Source of the DNA: Roseococcus microcysteis
Lineage (GTDB): Bacteria > Pseudomonadota > Alphaproteobacteria > Acetobacterales > Acetobacteraceae
Assembly (NCBI RefSeq): GCF_014764365.1
Contig: NZ_CP061718.1
Coordinates: 1,550,001-1,614,000 of the forward strand
Reading direction: 5' to 3'
DNA: 64,000 nucleotides
Under the pieces are notes generated by a model, which saw nothing but the letters and a program-made list of their open reading frames with translations, was not told the origin of the DNA and ran no database searches. This document shows positions 1 through 9,097 of the stretch, piece after piece. Numbering within the stretch: the first letter of the stretch is position 1; every line of letters begins with the position of its first letter. Both the position numbers and the translations under genes were made by a program.

Positions 1-2755
1 GCAGCGCGTGCAGGTTTTCGTCGAAGGATGGTCTGCCGCCGGGCAAGACCGCGAGGGGTACGTGCACGGTCACCGGACGCTCCTGTCCGATCCGGAGTAC
101 CCGGCCAGTGCACTGGTCCTCGACCGCCGGGTTCCACCACCGGGCCAGGTGCACGACGTGATTCGCCCGGGTCAGCGTCAGGCCGACCCCGCCCGCACGC
201 GGGGAGAGCAGCATGACGTCGAACCCGCCCGGTGCCTCCTGGAACCTGTCCACACGAGCCTGGCGCGCCGCGCCAGCAACCTTGCCGCTAATCGTCATCG
301 GTGCCGCAGGCAGCCGATATCTGCGCTGAAGCAGCCCCGCAATCCGCGCCATCATCGTGAGGTCGTCCAAGAAAACCAACGCACGCTCATCGCGCTCGGC
401 GATGGCATCTAGGGCTTGAAGCGCCAGGCGAAGGCGGGCAGAGCCGGCGATCAGCTCGGCATCGTCGGGAGCGGCGTCGGCGTCGGGGTGCAAGCTGACA
501 GCACGGAGCCGCTGAAGCGCCTCGAGAACGCGGCCTGCGCCCTGATCACTCCGACCGAGGGCGACCGCCTCCTCGTAAGCCGCGAGTTGCGCCCCCTGCA
601 TTTCGGCCGTCATGACGACGTCGTTGCGGGGCGGCAGATCTGGAAGGCGGTCCTCCTTGAGGCGACGGAGGAGAAGCGGCGGACGGCCGCCAATCGAGCG
701 ATCCAGCGACGCCTTGAGTTCAGCAAGGCGCTCCACTGTCGGAGCTGCCTCATACGTGGCGCTGAACCGCCGCAGGTCCCCGAGATGGCCGGGGGCGACG
801 CCATCCACGATGCACCAGAGATCCGCCAGCCGGTTCTCTACTGGCGTTCCAGTCAGAGCTACCCGGAAGTCGGCATTCATTGCCTTGGCCGCGTCAGTCA
901 GCCGAATCCCTGGGGTCTTCACCTTCTGCGCCTCGTCCAGCAGCATCGCCGCGAAGCGCACTGCGCCGAAGTCGCGGTCATGGTCACGCAGTGTCTCGTA
1001 CGTGGTCAGGACCCAGTCGGCGTCCCGCAGCGCCGCCAGGTCGAGGCCGGGCGCTCCGCCGGATGGCAGACGCAGGCCCGCGAGCCCCTTCCCGTAGGCC
1101 TGCACGAGCCGCCCGAGCCCCGGTGCGACAAGATGGCGGTCGTGCTCCGCGCGCCAGTTCTCCAAGAGCCCCGTCGGTGCGACGATTAGCAGGGGTGCGC
1201 GCGTGACCTGGCCCGCCGTCATTCCTTCGCGCAACCATGCGAGGAACGCCAAGCCCTGAAGCGTCTTGCCAAGCCCCATATCATCCGCCAGCAACACCCC
1301 CGGGCTGCCAACGGCCCAGTTGCGCTGCAGCCAAACGAGCCCCTCTCGCTGGTGCTCCTTCAGCGGCGTCCGGAGCGACGCTGGAGCCGCTGCGCGAGGC
1401 GTCGGCCTCCGCTGCACCAGCGCCTCAATGTCCCTCGCCGTCTCATTCGGCTTGATGAGCAGGACCTCGGTGGGCGAGGGCTCAGCGGTGCCGCTTCCAT
1501 CGCGCGACCTAGGCAACAGCGGCGCGAGGGACGCGACCGTCGCATCGCTCGCTGGAACTTGGACGGGTCCGTCGGGCGTTTCGACCTGCACCGTTGGCCG
1601 CCCTACAGCGATGGCTTCCCTGATGTCGGTCGACAGCCGCTCAGCCTGTTCTGGCGTCAGCGGTATGCGCTGATCACCAACGACGATGCCGCGCTGGCTT
1701 GGGCTCTCTCCCCCGCCTGTGCCATTCGGTGCGCTGCTGCCGAACCAATCGTTCCCCGAGAGTTCGATCCACGGGAGCACACGAGGCTGCCACAGTCCAA
1801 GGCCGACAACCCGGTCGGACCAGGCCGGCGTTTCGACGACCAGAGAGTCAAGCAGGGCAGCGTCGGCCTCGTCGCCGATCGCTGCGCGGATCGCAGCGCG
1901 AGGTTCGCGCAGAAACGAGCGTCGTTCAGCCGGCGGGCCTGCGGCGATGCGGCGCGCTACTTCAAGTGCCTGCCGCAACGGCGGTGATAGGACGACGTAG
2001 ACGCCCCCAGGCAGAGTGTACACGGGCCGTGCGGTCGGCCAGCGAAGGAACTGGTCGTTCCCGAACGCGCGCTGGCGGTCTTCCGGCAGGAGCGGAGCGT
2101 CGCCGGCCCCGGCACGGTGCAGTACCGGGACAATCTGCAGGTCGTCACCGGCGCCGGTCGCGTCTAGCGAGAGAGCGTCCGCCTCGAGGATGGTGACAGT
2201 GCCGAGCAACCCGGTCGCTTCGGCAGAACCGGTCAATGCCGCGGTCGGAAGGGCTTCCCTGAGCGCGGCGAGTGCGCGCAATCGGGGCGCATCGCCCTGG
2301 CCTGCAGCCGCCGCGTAACGGTCGACAGCCTCCGCGACGGCAAAGAGTGTCTCAGGCAGCCTCCGCCAGCCGTCAGCCTCCCGCAGCCAAGCCCCGACGC
2401 GCTCGACGCCGAGGACGTTCTGGCCGCCAGGGCGCGTCCAACGCAAAGAAGCGGTGAAGTCGGACCGCAGCATGATGCCGCTGCCCTCGACTACAGCACG
2501 CAGCGACGTAGCCGGTGGCAAGTCCAGCCGCGCCGCCTCTGCCGCCGTGAGGCGCGCCACCGCAGCGTGCTCCACCAGAAGGTAGTCATCGGCCTCGATC
2601 GCTGCGCCCTCAATGACGAGGCGGCGCGCGATGTCGGCTCCCCGATGGCCCGAGAGGCCCCACGACGCCGGCGGAAGTACGTCTGCGCCCGAAGCGAGGC
2701 GCAGCTCGGTACCTGCTGGCGCAGGCACGGCGGTCATGCGAAGCACGGGCGTCAT
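1..2755 (-). CDS. zorD: ZorD, SNF2-family helicase of type I Zorya (C-terminus beyond window)
   Basis: Reads on the minus strand from an ATG at 2755 that overlaps the zorC stop (ATGA) and stays open to base 1, giving 918 codons with the C-terminus missing. Helicase motifs are in the expected order: Walker A GLGKT at about residues 494-498, the DEAQ box at 607-610, TGTP at 635-638, GGVGLTL near 855, then an RIGQ-type motif VI close to the edge. This is the SNF2/Swi2 layout. In known type I Zorya, ZorD is an ATP-dependent helicase/nuclease that attacks invading DNA after the ZorAB motor senses infection. The roughly 480 residues before the helicase core are unannotated here. Whether a nuclease domain follows cannot be seen. 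Confidence 0.9.
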   Translation of the reverse strand, partial: MTPVLRMTAVPAPAGTELRLASGADVLPPASWGLSGHRGADIARRLVIEGAAIEADDYLLVEHAAVARLTAAEAARLDLPPATSLRAVVEGSGIMLRSDFTASLRWTRPGGQNVLGVERVGAWLREADGWRRLPETLFAVAEAVDRYAAAAGQGDAPRLRALAALREALPTAALTGSAEATGLLGTVTILEADALSLDATGAGDDLQIVPVLHRAGAGDAPLLPEDRQRAFGNDQFLRWPTARPVYTLPGGVYVVLSPPLRQALEVARRIAAGPPAERRSFLREPRAAIRAAIGDEADAALLDSLVVETPAWSDRVVGLGLWQPRVLPWIELSGNDWFGSSAPNGTGGGESPSQRGIVVGDQRIPLTPEQAERLSTDIREAIAVGRPTVQVETPDGPVQVPASDATVASLAPLLPRSRDGSGTAEPSPTEVLLIKPNETARDIEALVQRRPTPRAAAPASLRTPLKEHQREGLVWLQRNWAVGSPGVLLADDMGLGKTLQGLAFLAWLREGMTAGQVTRAPLLIVAPTGLLENWRAEHDRHLVAPGLGRLVQAYGKGLAGLRLPSGGAPGLDLAALRDADWVLTTYETLRDHDRDFGAVRFAAMLLDEAQKVKTPGIRLTDAAKAMNADFRVALTGTPVENRLADLWCIVDGVAPGHLGDLRRFSATYEAAPTVERLAELKASLDRSIGGRPPLLLRRLKEDRLPDLPPRNDVVMTAEMQGAQLAAYEEAVALGRSDQGAGRVLEALQRLRAVSLHPDADAAPDDAELIAGSARLRLALQALDAIAERDERALVFLDDLTMMARIAGLLQRRYRLPAAPMTISGKVAGAARQARVDRFQEAPGGFDVMLLSPRAGGVGLTLTRANHVVHLARWWNPAVEDQCTGRVLRIGQERPVTVHVPLAVLPGGRPSFDENLHAL

Positions 2756-4236
2756 CTCAGCTTGTAGTCTTCTGGCACCAGCCGCAGCTGCGTGTGGCTC
2801 TGGAGGAAAGCGGCAGCACATCCCTGCCAGAGGTAGCCTTTCGGATCCCGGTGCCAGAGCCCTCCGCCGTCAAAGGCGCCCCCCCTGCCCTTGATCGGAT
2901 GATCAGGGAAGTCGAGGCACTTCGCCCGAAGGTCCCGCGCCTCGTAGTGCGTGCGGTAAAGCGCAGGGCAACGTGGGTCGCCGATCTCCCACGCCCGCAC
3001 CGGCCCAACATTGCTCCACTCGCTGAGTACAATGTTCCCGAGCCTGATCAGGAGCACAGCTTGTTCGCCGTACTGGCCCGAGACCTCCATGCGCCCATGG
3101 GCACTCGCTAGGTCCTTCACAGCCTTCGCCCGGGCTGCCATGCCGGGGCCGAGCACGACCCAGACTTCGGCAGGCTGGTGGCCGGGCATCTTGCGGAGGC
3201 AGGCACGCCAGAACGCGCGCCGGTACTGCCACTGTGGGTCGTTGTTGGTTTCGCTAATCAGCGCAAAGAAGGTCTCAAGCGAGGCGGCGGCAAGCCAACT
3301 GCGCATGAGCTGCGCGCAGGCCTCAGGCGCTGCACGCCACCGCTCAGGCCGGAGTCGAGGGTCTCCGACGACTCGGAGGAGGAAGGCCTTTATCTCTTCC
3401 CTCGGCGCGTTCGCCGCCGGCGGGTCGCGCAGCCAGGGGTCGAGGCATGCGGCGATCGTCTCCCCCGCGAGGTCGGCGACTCGCAGTGCCGGCTCGGCGA
3501 TCTCGCGCCCCGATCTGTCGCGACGGACGCGCTCAATCTCGAGGATGACAGCGGCTCTAGCCCAGGCCTCGCGCGCGCCAGTCCCACGAAGCGCGGTTGG
3601 CAGCGCCGCCAGCATCGCCCGAACGGCTGCACGAAAGAAGCGTCCCTCGGCCCGGAGTGGGTCATCCATCCCGGTTTCCGAGAGGACCGCCTCGACAGGA
3701 TCGCTACCGCTTAGAAGAGCAGATCCGACGCGCTCGGGCCCGCGTGCGGCGTCGAACATGGAGTAGCGCCTGTGCGCGCGGTCCCAGGGCTGAAGCCGGG
3801 GGTCTTGCGTACGCGCCAGGAGGTTCGCCGCCGCGCGGCCAGCCTCGGGTAGGCGCGCCCGGTCCGGGCCGAAGTCGCGCAGCCAAGCCTCGACCAGCTC
3901 GCGAAGCCAGCGAGGCCTGGCAGCCGCCCCTGCCAAGAACGCCTCCAGGAGCCCGGGGAACGCGGCGGCCTGCGGATCGCGGTCCCAAAAGACCATCGGG
4001 GCACGGCGGAGTGTCCGCACTGGGATGCTGGCCAGTGCACCGGCCGCACAAGCCTTGCGGAGTTCCTCGCGCAGGATCTCCAGAACCTCACCGGACGGAA
4101 GTGCCGCAGCCTCGTCCTTGCGGAACAGCTCTCCTGCCTGGCGGAGGCACGCCGGTCTCTCTGGCAGAGCGGGCTTTCGCTGGAGGAGATCCTGGAGCGC
4201 AGCAAGCTCACGCAGGGCGGCGGTGGATTCCGTCAT
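2752..4236 (-). CDS. zorC: ZorC, EH-signature protein of type I Zorya
   Basis: 494 residues, translationally coupled to zorB upstream (4233-4236) and zorD downstream by ATGA overlaps. The N-terminal three quarters is helical, Arg/Ala-rich and carries no familiar motif. The C-terminal 100 residues hold a conserved-looking block with SEWSNVGPVRAWE (Glu about 406) followed by DHPIKG (His about 446) and GGLWHRDPKG (His about 462). This fits the Glu/His pair that names the EH-signature domain. In type I Zorya, ZorC is a DNA-binding effector that works with ZorD. The call rests on this block plus its place between ZorB and ZorD. Confidence 0.88.
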   Translation of the reverse strand: MTESTAALRELAALQDLLQRKPALPERPACLRQAGELFRKDEAAALPSGEVLEILREELRKACAAGALASIPVRTLRRAPMVFWDRDPQAAAFPGLLEAFLAGAAARPRWLRELVEAWLRDFGPDRARLPEAGRAAANLLARTQDPRLQPWDRAHRRYSMFDAARGPERVGSALLSGSDPVEAVLSETGMDDPLRAEGRFFRAAVRAMLAALPTALRGTGAREAWARAAVILEIERVRRDRSGREIAEPALRVADLAGETIAACLDPWLRDPPAANAPREEIKAFLLRVVGDPRLRPERWRAAPEACAQLMRSWLAAASLETFFALISETNNDPQWQYRRAFWRACLRKMPGHQPAEVWVVLGPGMAARAKAVKDLASAHGRMEVSGQYGEQAVLLIRLGNIVLSEWSNVGPVRAWEIGDPRCPALYRTHYEARDLRAKCLDFPDHPIKGRGGAFDGGGLWHRDPKGYLWQGCAAAFLQSHTQLRLVPEDYKLR

Positions 4237-5240
4237 CGGGCGCCGCCCTGCTGCAGAGCGGCGATGTCCTCCAGCAGTCGTCGGATCTCGTCCGAGGTGC
4301 GCGCTGAGAGGATGAAGCGAAGATCGATACGACGATTCTGGGCGAGGTGCGCCTCGGAGAGCGTCATCGCTTCGGGAAGCGGTCGCCGCTGGCCGTATCC
4401 GGACACGCCTAGTAGTGGCTGGGCGGACGGGTTCCGAAGTTCGTCGAGAACGCGCTGCTGCTGCCGGATCTGGGCGAAGACGGTCAGCGCCCGAGCGGTA
4501 GAGAGCAGGTCGTTCCTTGCTTGGGAATCAGCCGCCGTCATGTTCGCGAAGGGCTGGCGATCCGTGTGCCCCTCGACGAGCATCGCCTCCAGGATCGGGA
4601 TATCAGCCTGCTCGCAGTTCTGACGCGGCGCGCCATACGAGAAGCATGGCAGCACCTCAGCCAGCACTTCGCCAAGAGCAGTCACAGTGCGTCGCGCCGT
4701 ATCGGTGAGGTCACTGCCACCGGTCGGGAAAGGCACCGCGTCAGACAGCCTCAGGACGCCCGACCTGGGATCCAGGATGAATTGGATCCGCCGCGCCTCC
4801 AGCCCTCGGGCAAGCCGCTGCAGCAGGGCGTTCCGTGCCGCCTCGCGGTCCGCAAGTTCGCGCCGGAGCTTGTCCGCGGCCTCTTGCAACCTCGCACGAA
4901 GCATCTCGTTCTGCGCTCGGAGGCGGGCGGCCTCCTCCTCCTGTGCGCGGGCCCGAGCCGACTGCCGCTCGGCCTCGGCTAGCTGTCGCTCGGCTTCGAT
5001 CCGCGCGGCTTCCGCGATCGCGCGCGCAGCTTCCGCGTTGGCCCTTTCCAATTGAGCGGCCTGCTCCGCGCGCTGCAACTCCGCCCGAAGCCTGTCGAGG
5101 CTTGCGCTATCATCACGAAAGTTCAACGCGAAGACGGTCAGCATGAGAAGGAAGACGAAGAGGACGCCCACCATCAAGTCGCTGACGGAGGCAAAATAGC
5201 CTTCGGATTCGCCCTCCTCGGCCAGTCCGGCTCCACTCAT
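4233..5240 (-). CDS. zorB: ZorB, MotB/OmpA-like stator subunit of type I Zorya
   Basis: 335 residues. A short cytoplasmic N-terminus is followed by one membrane helix (about 20-38) that begins SVSDLMVG. Asp21 lies at its start, where MotB-type subunits place their ion-carrying Asp. Residues about 45-145 form a long Ala/Glu/Arg coiled coil. The C-terminal part (about 150-330) is an OmpA/MotB peptidoglycan-binding domain with VEGHTDRQ near 220 and a later GYGQRRPLP. ZorA5B2 complexes span the inner membrane and anchor in peptidoglycan, sensing envelope disturbance. It overlaps zorA by 4 bases at 5237-5240. The coil between membrane helix and OmpA domain looks long for a ZorB, but I could not compare lengths directly. 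Confidence 0.92.
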   Translation of the reverse strand: MSGAGLAEEGESEGYFASVSDLMVGVLFVFLLMLTVFALNFRDDSASLDRLRAELQRAEQAAQLERANAEAARAIAEAARIEAERQLAEAERQSARARAQEEEAARLRAQNEMLRARLQEAADKLRRELADREAARNALLQRLARGLEARRIQFILDPRSGVLRLSDAVPFPTGGSDLTDTARRTVTALGEVLAEVLPCFSYGAPRQNCEQADIPILEAMLVEGHTDRQPFANMTAADSQARNDLLSTARALTVFAQIRQQQRVLDELRNPSAQPLLGVSGYGQRRPLPEAMTLSEAHLAQNRRIDLRFILSARTSDEIRRLLEDIAALQQGGAR

Positions 5241-7471
5241 CCTTGGCTCGCCCGGCGCTGCGGTCGCGCGCCACCAATTTCCTCGACGGAATTTTCAAGG
5301 CTCTGGGCGACTGCTAGGAGGCCACCGACGCTCTTCTGAAGCCCCTGATCGAGGCCGGAGACGAATTCAGCGATCTGTCGCTGGTAGCCGCCCAGCGCCT
5401 CCTGCAAGGCGCGCAACGTCTTCGCAAGCCCCTCGTCGAGCCCGCCGAAGCGCTCGGACGCCTGGGCGAGACGCGCGGAAAGGTCGCTCGCGCCGCGCTG
5501 GGCTGCTTCGATCGATGCCGCTGCACCGAGCAAGCCGTCCACGGCGCTCCGGAGCGCCTGAGCGGTATCGCGCCAGGGCCCAAGTGCATCCCGGGCCGCT
5601 TCCGCCGCCGTACGGAGGTCCGTCGTCGCCGCCGACATCGGCGCAGTTGCTGCCCGCAGCGCCTTGTCGAGGGCCTCGGCCTGACGCGCCAGCTCCGCCG
5701 AGGCGTTGCCAAGCGCACCGAGCCGTTCCCCGAGACCTTCACTGCCCTGACGCAGCGTGCTCGCGGCCGAAGTCATGCCTGCGCTCGCAGCGCTTGCACC
5801 GTCGCGCAGGGCGGCGCCAGCTGCCTCGGCCGCCTCCCGCAGCCTGGCCGCGCCCGCCGTCACGTCCTTCCCAAGGTCGGCAGCGGCACCGCGTAGGGCG
5901 TCTCCACCCGCTTCCGCGCCGCGAGTCAGGGCTCGGCCGCTGTCGTCGAGCGTGGCGCCAAAGCGGTCCAGGACCGCACGCAAGTCGTCACGCATTGCCT
6001 CTGTGGCGGCAACCAGCCGCCCGCTCGCGTCGGCTGCTCCGCCGCCGAGCGTCTCGGCCACCTTCGTTGCTGTGGCCTCGAGCGCCTCGGCCGTTCGGGT
6101 GATCGTCGCTGCAAGCGCGGTGGTGGACTCGGCGCCAGCACGCCTCTGGCTCTCTGCGAGTTCCCGCAACTGCTGGAGCAAAGCCTCGATGGGGCCTGTC
6201 AGGCGCGAGATCCCGTCAGCAGCGCCGTCCTCGAGCCGCGCCTGGAAGGCGGCAACAGCTGACGTGAGGGCCGCAGCTGTTTCAGCCATGCGACGTGCCA
6301 GATCGTCTCCAGCCGCACGATTGCTCCGCCCGGCCTCTTCGGCCGCGTCGCGAAGACCCCGGACCAAGGCCGCCATCTGCTCGGTGATCCCGCCGAGCGC
6401 GGCTTCCGTGCCGCGACCAAGGCGGGACGCCATATCCTCTGCGGCCCGGCCCATGCGCAGAGCGGCTGCGTCCATCGCTCCCTGCAGGCCGTCCAGGCGA
6501 GTCCCGAGAGCTTCGAGTGTAGCAGCGGTGCTGCGCATGCTCTCGCCGACGGCGCCCTCAAGCTTCTCGAGAAACGCCTTCAGCATAGTCTGCAGAGCGT
6601 CCTCGTTCTGGTTCGCGAGCCCGGACGAGAGCTTCTCGATCGCTTCCGCTAGGGGTTTGATGTGCTGTTGTAGGCCCGCATCAAACTCGCGTTCCAGCGT
6701 GCTGCCGAGATTGACGAAGAACTCGCTGCCGATGCGCTGGACGTCCGCATACTGCTTCGCAAGGATTGCGTTGGCCTCGGCCTGCAGCGCCGCCTGAGTT
6801 TTTAGAGGAAGTCGCTCCTGCAGCGCTGCGAGAAAGCCCGCCATTGCTGCTTCGGTGGCTTGCAACCTTCTCTTTCGGTACAGCGCATACCCGATCGAGA
6901 GACCGAGGCCGGCAAGCGACGTCACGAACTTGACCGATGCGGAGCCCAGCAGGTCACGAAGTGCAGCGTTCCTGCGCGCCTGATCGACGCCCTCTGCGAC
7001 CACCTCGCCTGCCGCCGACAGCGCCGCTGCGAGCCCGAGAAACGTGACGAAGAGTCCGGCGCCGACCAGCAAGCCAGGAAGGGCAGCGTGGTATCGGAGA
7101 TCCGCGCCGGCAGCGCGGACCAGCGTGGCAAGGTCGAACCAGCGGCGAGGCTCGGTCGTTGCCACGACCGGCTGCCCAGGCCCAGATGGAACGATCAGGC
7201 TTTGGCGAAGGCCGCGCCAAGAGCCTCCGAGGAGCCTGTCTTGCGCCAGCACTGACGATGCCGTTTCGTAGGACGCGGCGAAAACGACAGGGTCAGCTTC
7301 GTCGCCCAGAGCTCGACGTCCGCCGGCGAAGGCGGCGGCTACGGCCGAGGTTGCTCGCCTCAGTTGGAACGCGGAGTAGCCGGCCCAGATGACCAGGCTG
7401 GCTAAGATGGAATAAATGACTGGCTCCCAGGCCAGATAGGGCGCAAGCGCCCGCAGTAACTCGGTAAGCAC
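5237..7471 (-). CDS. zorA: ZorA, MotA/ExbB-like motor subunit with long cytoplasmic tail
   Basis: 744 residues. Membrane helices lie near 18-36, 131-152 and 178-198. The last two carry GLFVTFLG (Thr143) and KFVTSLAG (Thr184), the polar positions that line the ion path in MotA/ExbB/ZorA proteins. From about 205 to the end is a very long Ala-rich helical tail with repeated Ala/Glu/Arg/Thr heptads, as in type I ZorA, whose tail passes the signal to ZorC and ZorD. It is first in the operon. The start ATG at 7471 faces a divergent gene across a 69-bp gap, so the Zorya promoter must lie there. Frame and context leave little doubt. Confidence 0.92.
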   Translation of the reverse strand: MLTELLRALAPYLAWEPVIYSILASLVIWAGYSAFQLRRATSAVAAAFAGGRRALGDEADPVVFAASYETASSVLAQDRLLGGSWRGLRQSLIVPSGPGQPVVATTEPRRWFDLATLVRAAGADLRYHAALPGLLVGAGLFVTFLGLAAALSAAGEVVAEGVDQARRNAALRDLLGSASVKFVTSLAGLGLSIGYALYRKRRLQATEAAMAGFLAALQERLPLKTQAALQAEANAILAKQYADVQRIGSEFFVNLGSTLEREFDAGLQQHIKPLAEAIEKLSSGLANQNEDALQTMLKAFLEKLEGAVGESMRSTAATLEALGTRLDGLQGAMDAAALRMGRAAEDMASRLGRGTEAALGGITEQMAALVRGLRDAAEEAGRSNRAAGDDLARRMAETAAALTSAVAAFQARLEDGAADGISRLTGPIEALLQQLRELAESQRRAGAESTTALAATITRTAEALEATATKVAETLGGGAADASGRLVAATEAMRDDLRAVLDRFGATLDDSGRALTRGAEAGGDALRGAAADLGKDVTAGAARLREAAEAAGAALRDGASAASAGMTSAASTLRQGSEGLGERLGALGNASAELARQAEALDKALRAATAPMSAATTDLRTAAEAARDALGPWRDTAQALRSAVDGLLGAAASIEAAQRGASDLSARLAQASERFGGLDEGLAKTLRALQEALGGYQRQIAEFVSGLDQGLQKSVGGLLAVAQSLENSVEEIGGARPQRRASQG

Positions 7472-7540
7472 TCTGGGACGCCCCCTAGGAAATCAAACCC
7501 TGAGTCGAATAGCGCCCCATTATGTAGCAACCTACCGGCT
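7472..7540. promoter_or_regulatory. divergent promoter region between zorA and the unknown gene
   Basis: This 69-bp gap separates zorA (leftward) from the 331-residue gene (rightward). It is visibly more AT-rich than its surroundings (stretches such as gaaatcaaaccctg and attatgtag). It is the only non-coding space available for the Zorya operon promoter, so the two units probably share control. I could not assign a clear -35/-10 pair. Confidence 0.45.
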
Positions 7541-8536
7541 ATGCGAAGCGAGATCGAAGTCGCAATTTTCGATGGCGAAACGCTGGTTCAGCGTTGCCCC
7601 TGTACCCCCCGGGACCTGCCCGATGGCCGTCCCGGCGTCGTTTGGCGCGGTATCGTGTACCCCCTGCTTCCCGGCGACCGTATCGACGTCGGAGCCCCAG
7701 AGGACCAGGCCGGAGCAGAGCAGTCATTCGTGGTCCTCCCTGGCGAGGGATCGACCTGGGTACTGGTTCGGGGGCTGGCCAGCACGCTCAACGAAACGCA
7801 AGCCCGCCTTGAGGCGGCGGGTATCCGCGTCTCACGGACCGGTAGGTGGTTGGGCGATACGGTTAGCGACGTCGCGTTCGACTGGTTCTTGCGCTGTGAG
7901 GGTGTGCTCGGGACAGATCAGGTTGCGGAGGTGCTTGGCGCGAGTCGAGTGGACGGCGCTTCCGCCGAGGCAAGGGTCGCTGTTCTTGAGCAGCACCTTA
8001 TTGAGATGCGGGCAGCACTCGCCAGCCTTGCGGAGCAGCTCAAGGACGCGGTGCGTGTGCCTCCTGCGCGAGCGCAACCTCGTCCTCCCGCCGCACCCGA
8101 GCGCGACTTTGCCCTTGAAGCGGCTCTCGAAAAGATCCGGGAATTAGAGACGCGGCTAGACGCGGTCCCACCGCGGGCAGCGCCGACGCGATCAGCTGCG
8201 ATCCGACTACAGGAGGAACTTACAGCCGCGCTCACAACACTGAGGCCAGATATCATCCTGCTTCGCGACAGCATCCAGGTCGCGGTTGGCGAGTTCGCCT
8301 CGCGCGGAGCCTTCTACAAGATGCTCCAAGAACTGCCCGTTACGGGAGGGCGGCCGGACGGGTGGAAGGCACTCCGCGGGGCAGAGCGGTGGTGGGAACG
8401 GCATGTCTCGACCGGTCAAGACGACAGCGGCCGAGCATACGCTCGCTTCGATCCCGCGGCTCGACAGTGGGAGGTTCTCCTGGGTTGGAAGGGAGAACAG
8501 CCTCGAGATATCGGTTGGCTGAAGCGTAAGGCCTGA
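7541..8536 (+). CDS. unrecognised coiled-coil protein divergent from Zorya
   Basis: 331 residues, family not recognised. Residues 1-105 look beta-rich and globular (LPDGRPGVVWRG, then LLPGDRIDVG). About 105-165 and 175-210 are helical, with heptad-like Leu/Ala spacing (RVAVLEQHLIEMRAAL, then LEAALEKIRELETRLDAV) split by a Pro/Arg linker. The last 120 residues form a second domain containing REDS-free helix LLRDSIQVAVGEF and a Trp-rich end (GWKALRGAERWWERHV, WEVLLGWKGEQ). No signal peptide, membrane helix or nuclease motif is visible. It faces zorA over a likely shared promoter and may be a Zorya regulator or accessory component, which is inference from position only. It could instead be independent cargo. 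Confidence 0.7.
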   Translation: MRSEIEVAIFDGETLVQRCPCTPRDLPDGRPGVVWRGIVYPLLPGDRIDVGAPEDQAGAEQSFVVLPGEGSTWVLVRGLASTLNETQARLEAAGIRVSRTGRWLGDTVSDVAFDWFLRCEGVLGTDQVAEVLGASRVDGASAEARVAVLEQHLIEMRAALASLAEQLKDAVRVPPARAQPRPPAAPERDFALEAALEKIRELETRLDAVPPRAAPTRSAAIRLQEELTAALTTLRPDIILLRDSIQVAVGEFASRGAFYKMLQELPVTGGRPDGWKALRGAERWWERHVSTGQDDSGRAYARFDPAARQWEVLLGWKGEQPRDIGWLKRKA

Positions 8537-8626
8537 ACGGCCGAACCACGGTGCCGAAGCACGGTCCGTCTCATTGCTGCTCCGGCCGCCGACAGGGGCG
8601 CGGGCTTAACATTGATTCTGATCAGC

Positions 8627-9078
8627 TTAGGGTAGCTTACGCTTTATGACCTGGACCGCCAGCGGCGCCGCGGCGACGTCCACCGTCGACGCGCTGACAT
8701 TCCGCGCTGTGACGCGCACGGTGTTGTTCGACCACACATGGCGGTCGAGCACGAAGGCGATGCCGCTGCTGTCGAGGGAGGCGTCCGCGAAGTCGCCCCG
8801 CCGCGCGCCTGGCACCGTGACGTCCACGTTGGCCGTCGCGCCAGGCCCGAGGCTCGGCAGGTCCCAGCTGGTCTCAAGCGCCAGCGTCCGCGTCCCGGCA
8901 GGCAGCGACGGGCAGCCGTAGAGCACCGCGGCGCATCCTCTGGCAGGCCGTAGAGCCGCAGCGCCTCGAGCTCGATCTGCCCGTCGAAGCCGATGATGCC
9001 GATCTGCGCGAAGGCCACGTTCACGCCGAGCCGCACCGTCTGCCCGGTATGAAGACGCTGCCTGGCACGCCTATCCAC
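8627..9078 (-). pseudogene. frameshifted small phage tail protein (copy 2)
   Basis: The N-terminal part reads in one frame (LGVNVAFAQIGIIGFDGQ, then EALRLYGLPEDAP). The C-terminal part continues one base out of register (VLYGCPSLPAGTRTL, then SWDLPSLGPGATANVDVTV and WSNNTVRVTARN), ending at 8627. The switch lies near 8926-8940, at gcgccgcgg on the coding strand, and restoring one base gives a single frame of about 150 codons. The protein is probably a small tail-tip or fibre-associated phage protein. Its C-terminus is clearly similar to that of the fragment just upstream (9098-9382). Confidence 0.6.
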
Positions 9079-9097
9079 CTTTCGCAGGCGAATGAGG

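Noticed and set aside
1-1987. Several plus-strand open frames before zorC, including 1352-1987
   Set aside because: They are shadows of the SNF2 helicase frame on the minus strand, which carries Walker A, DEAQ and TGTP in one continuous reading frame to the window edge.
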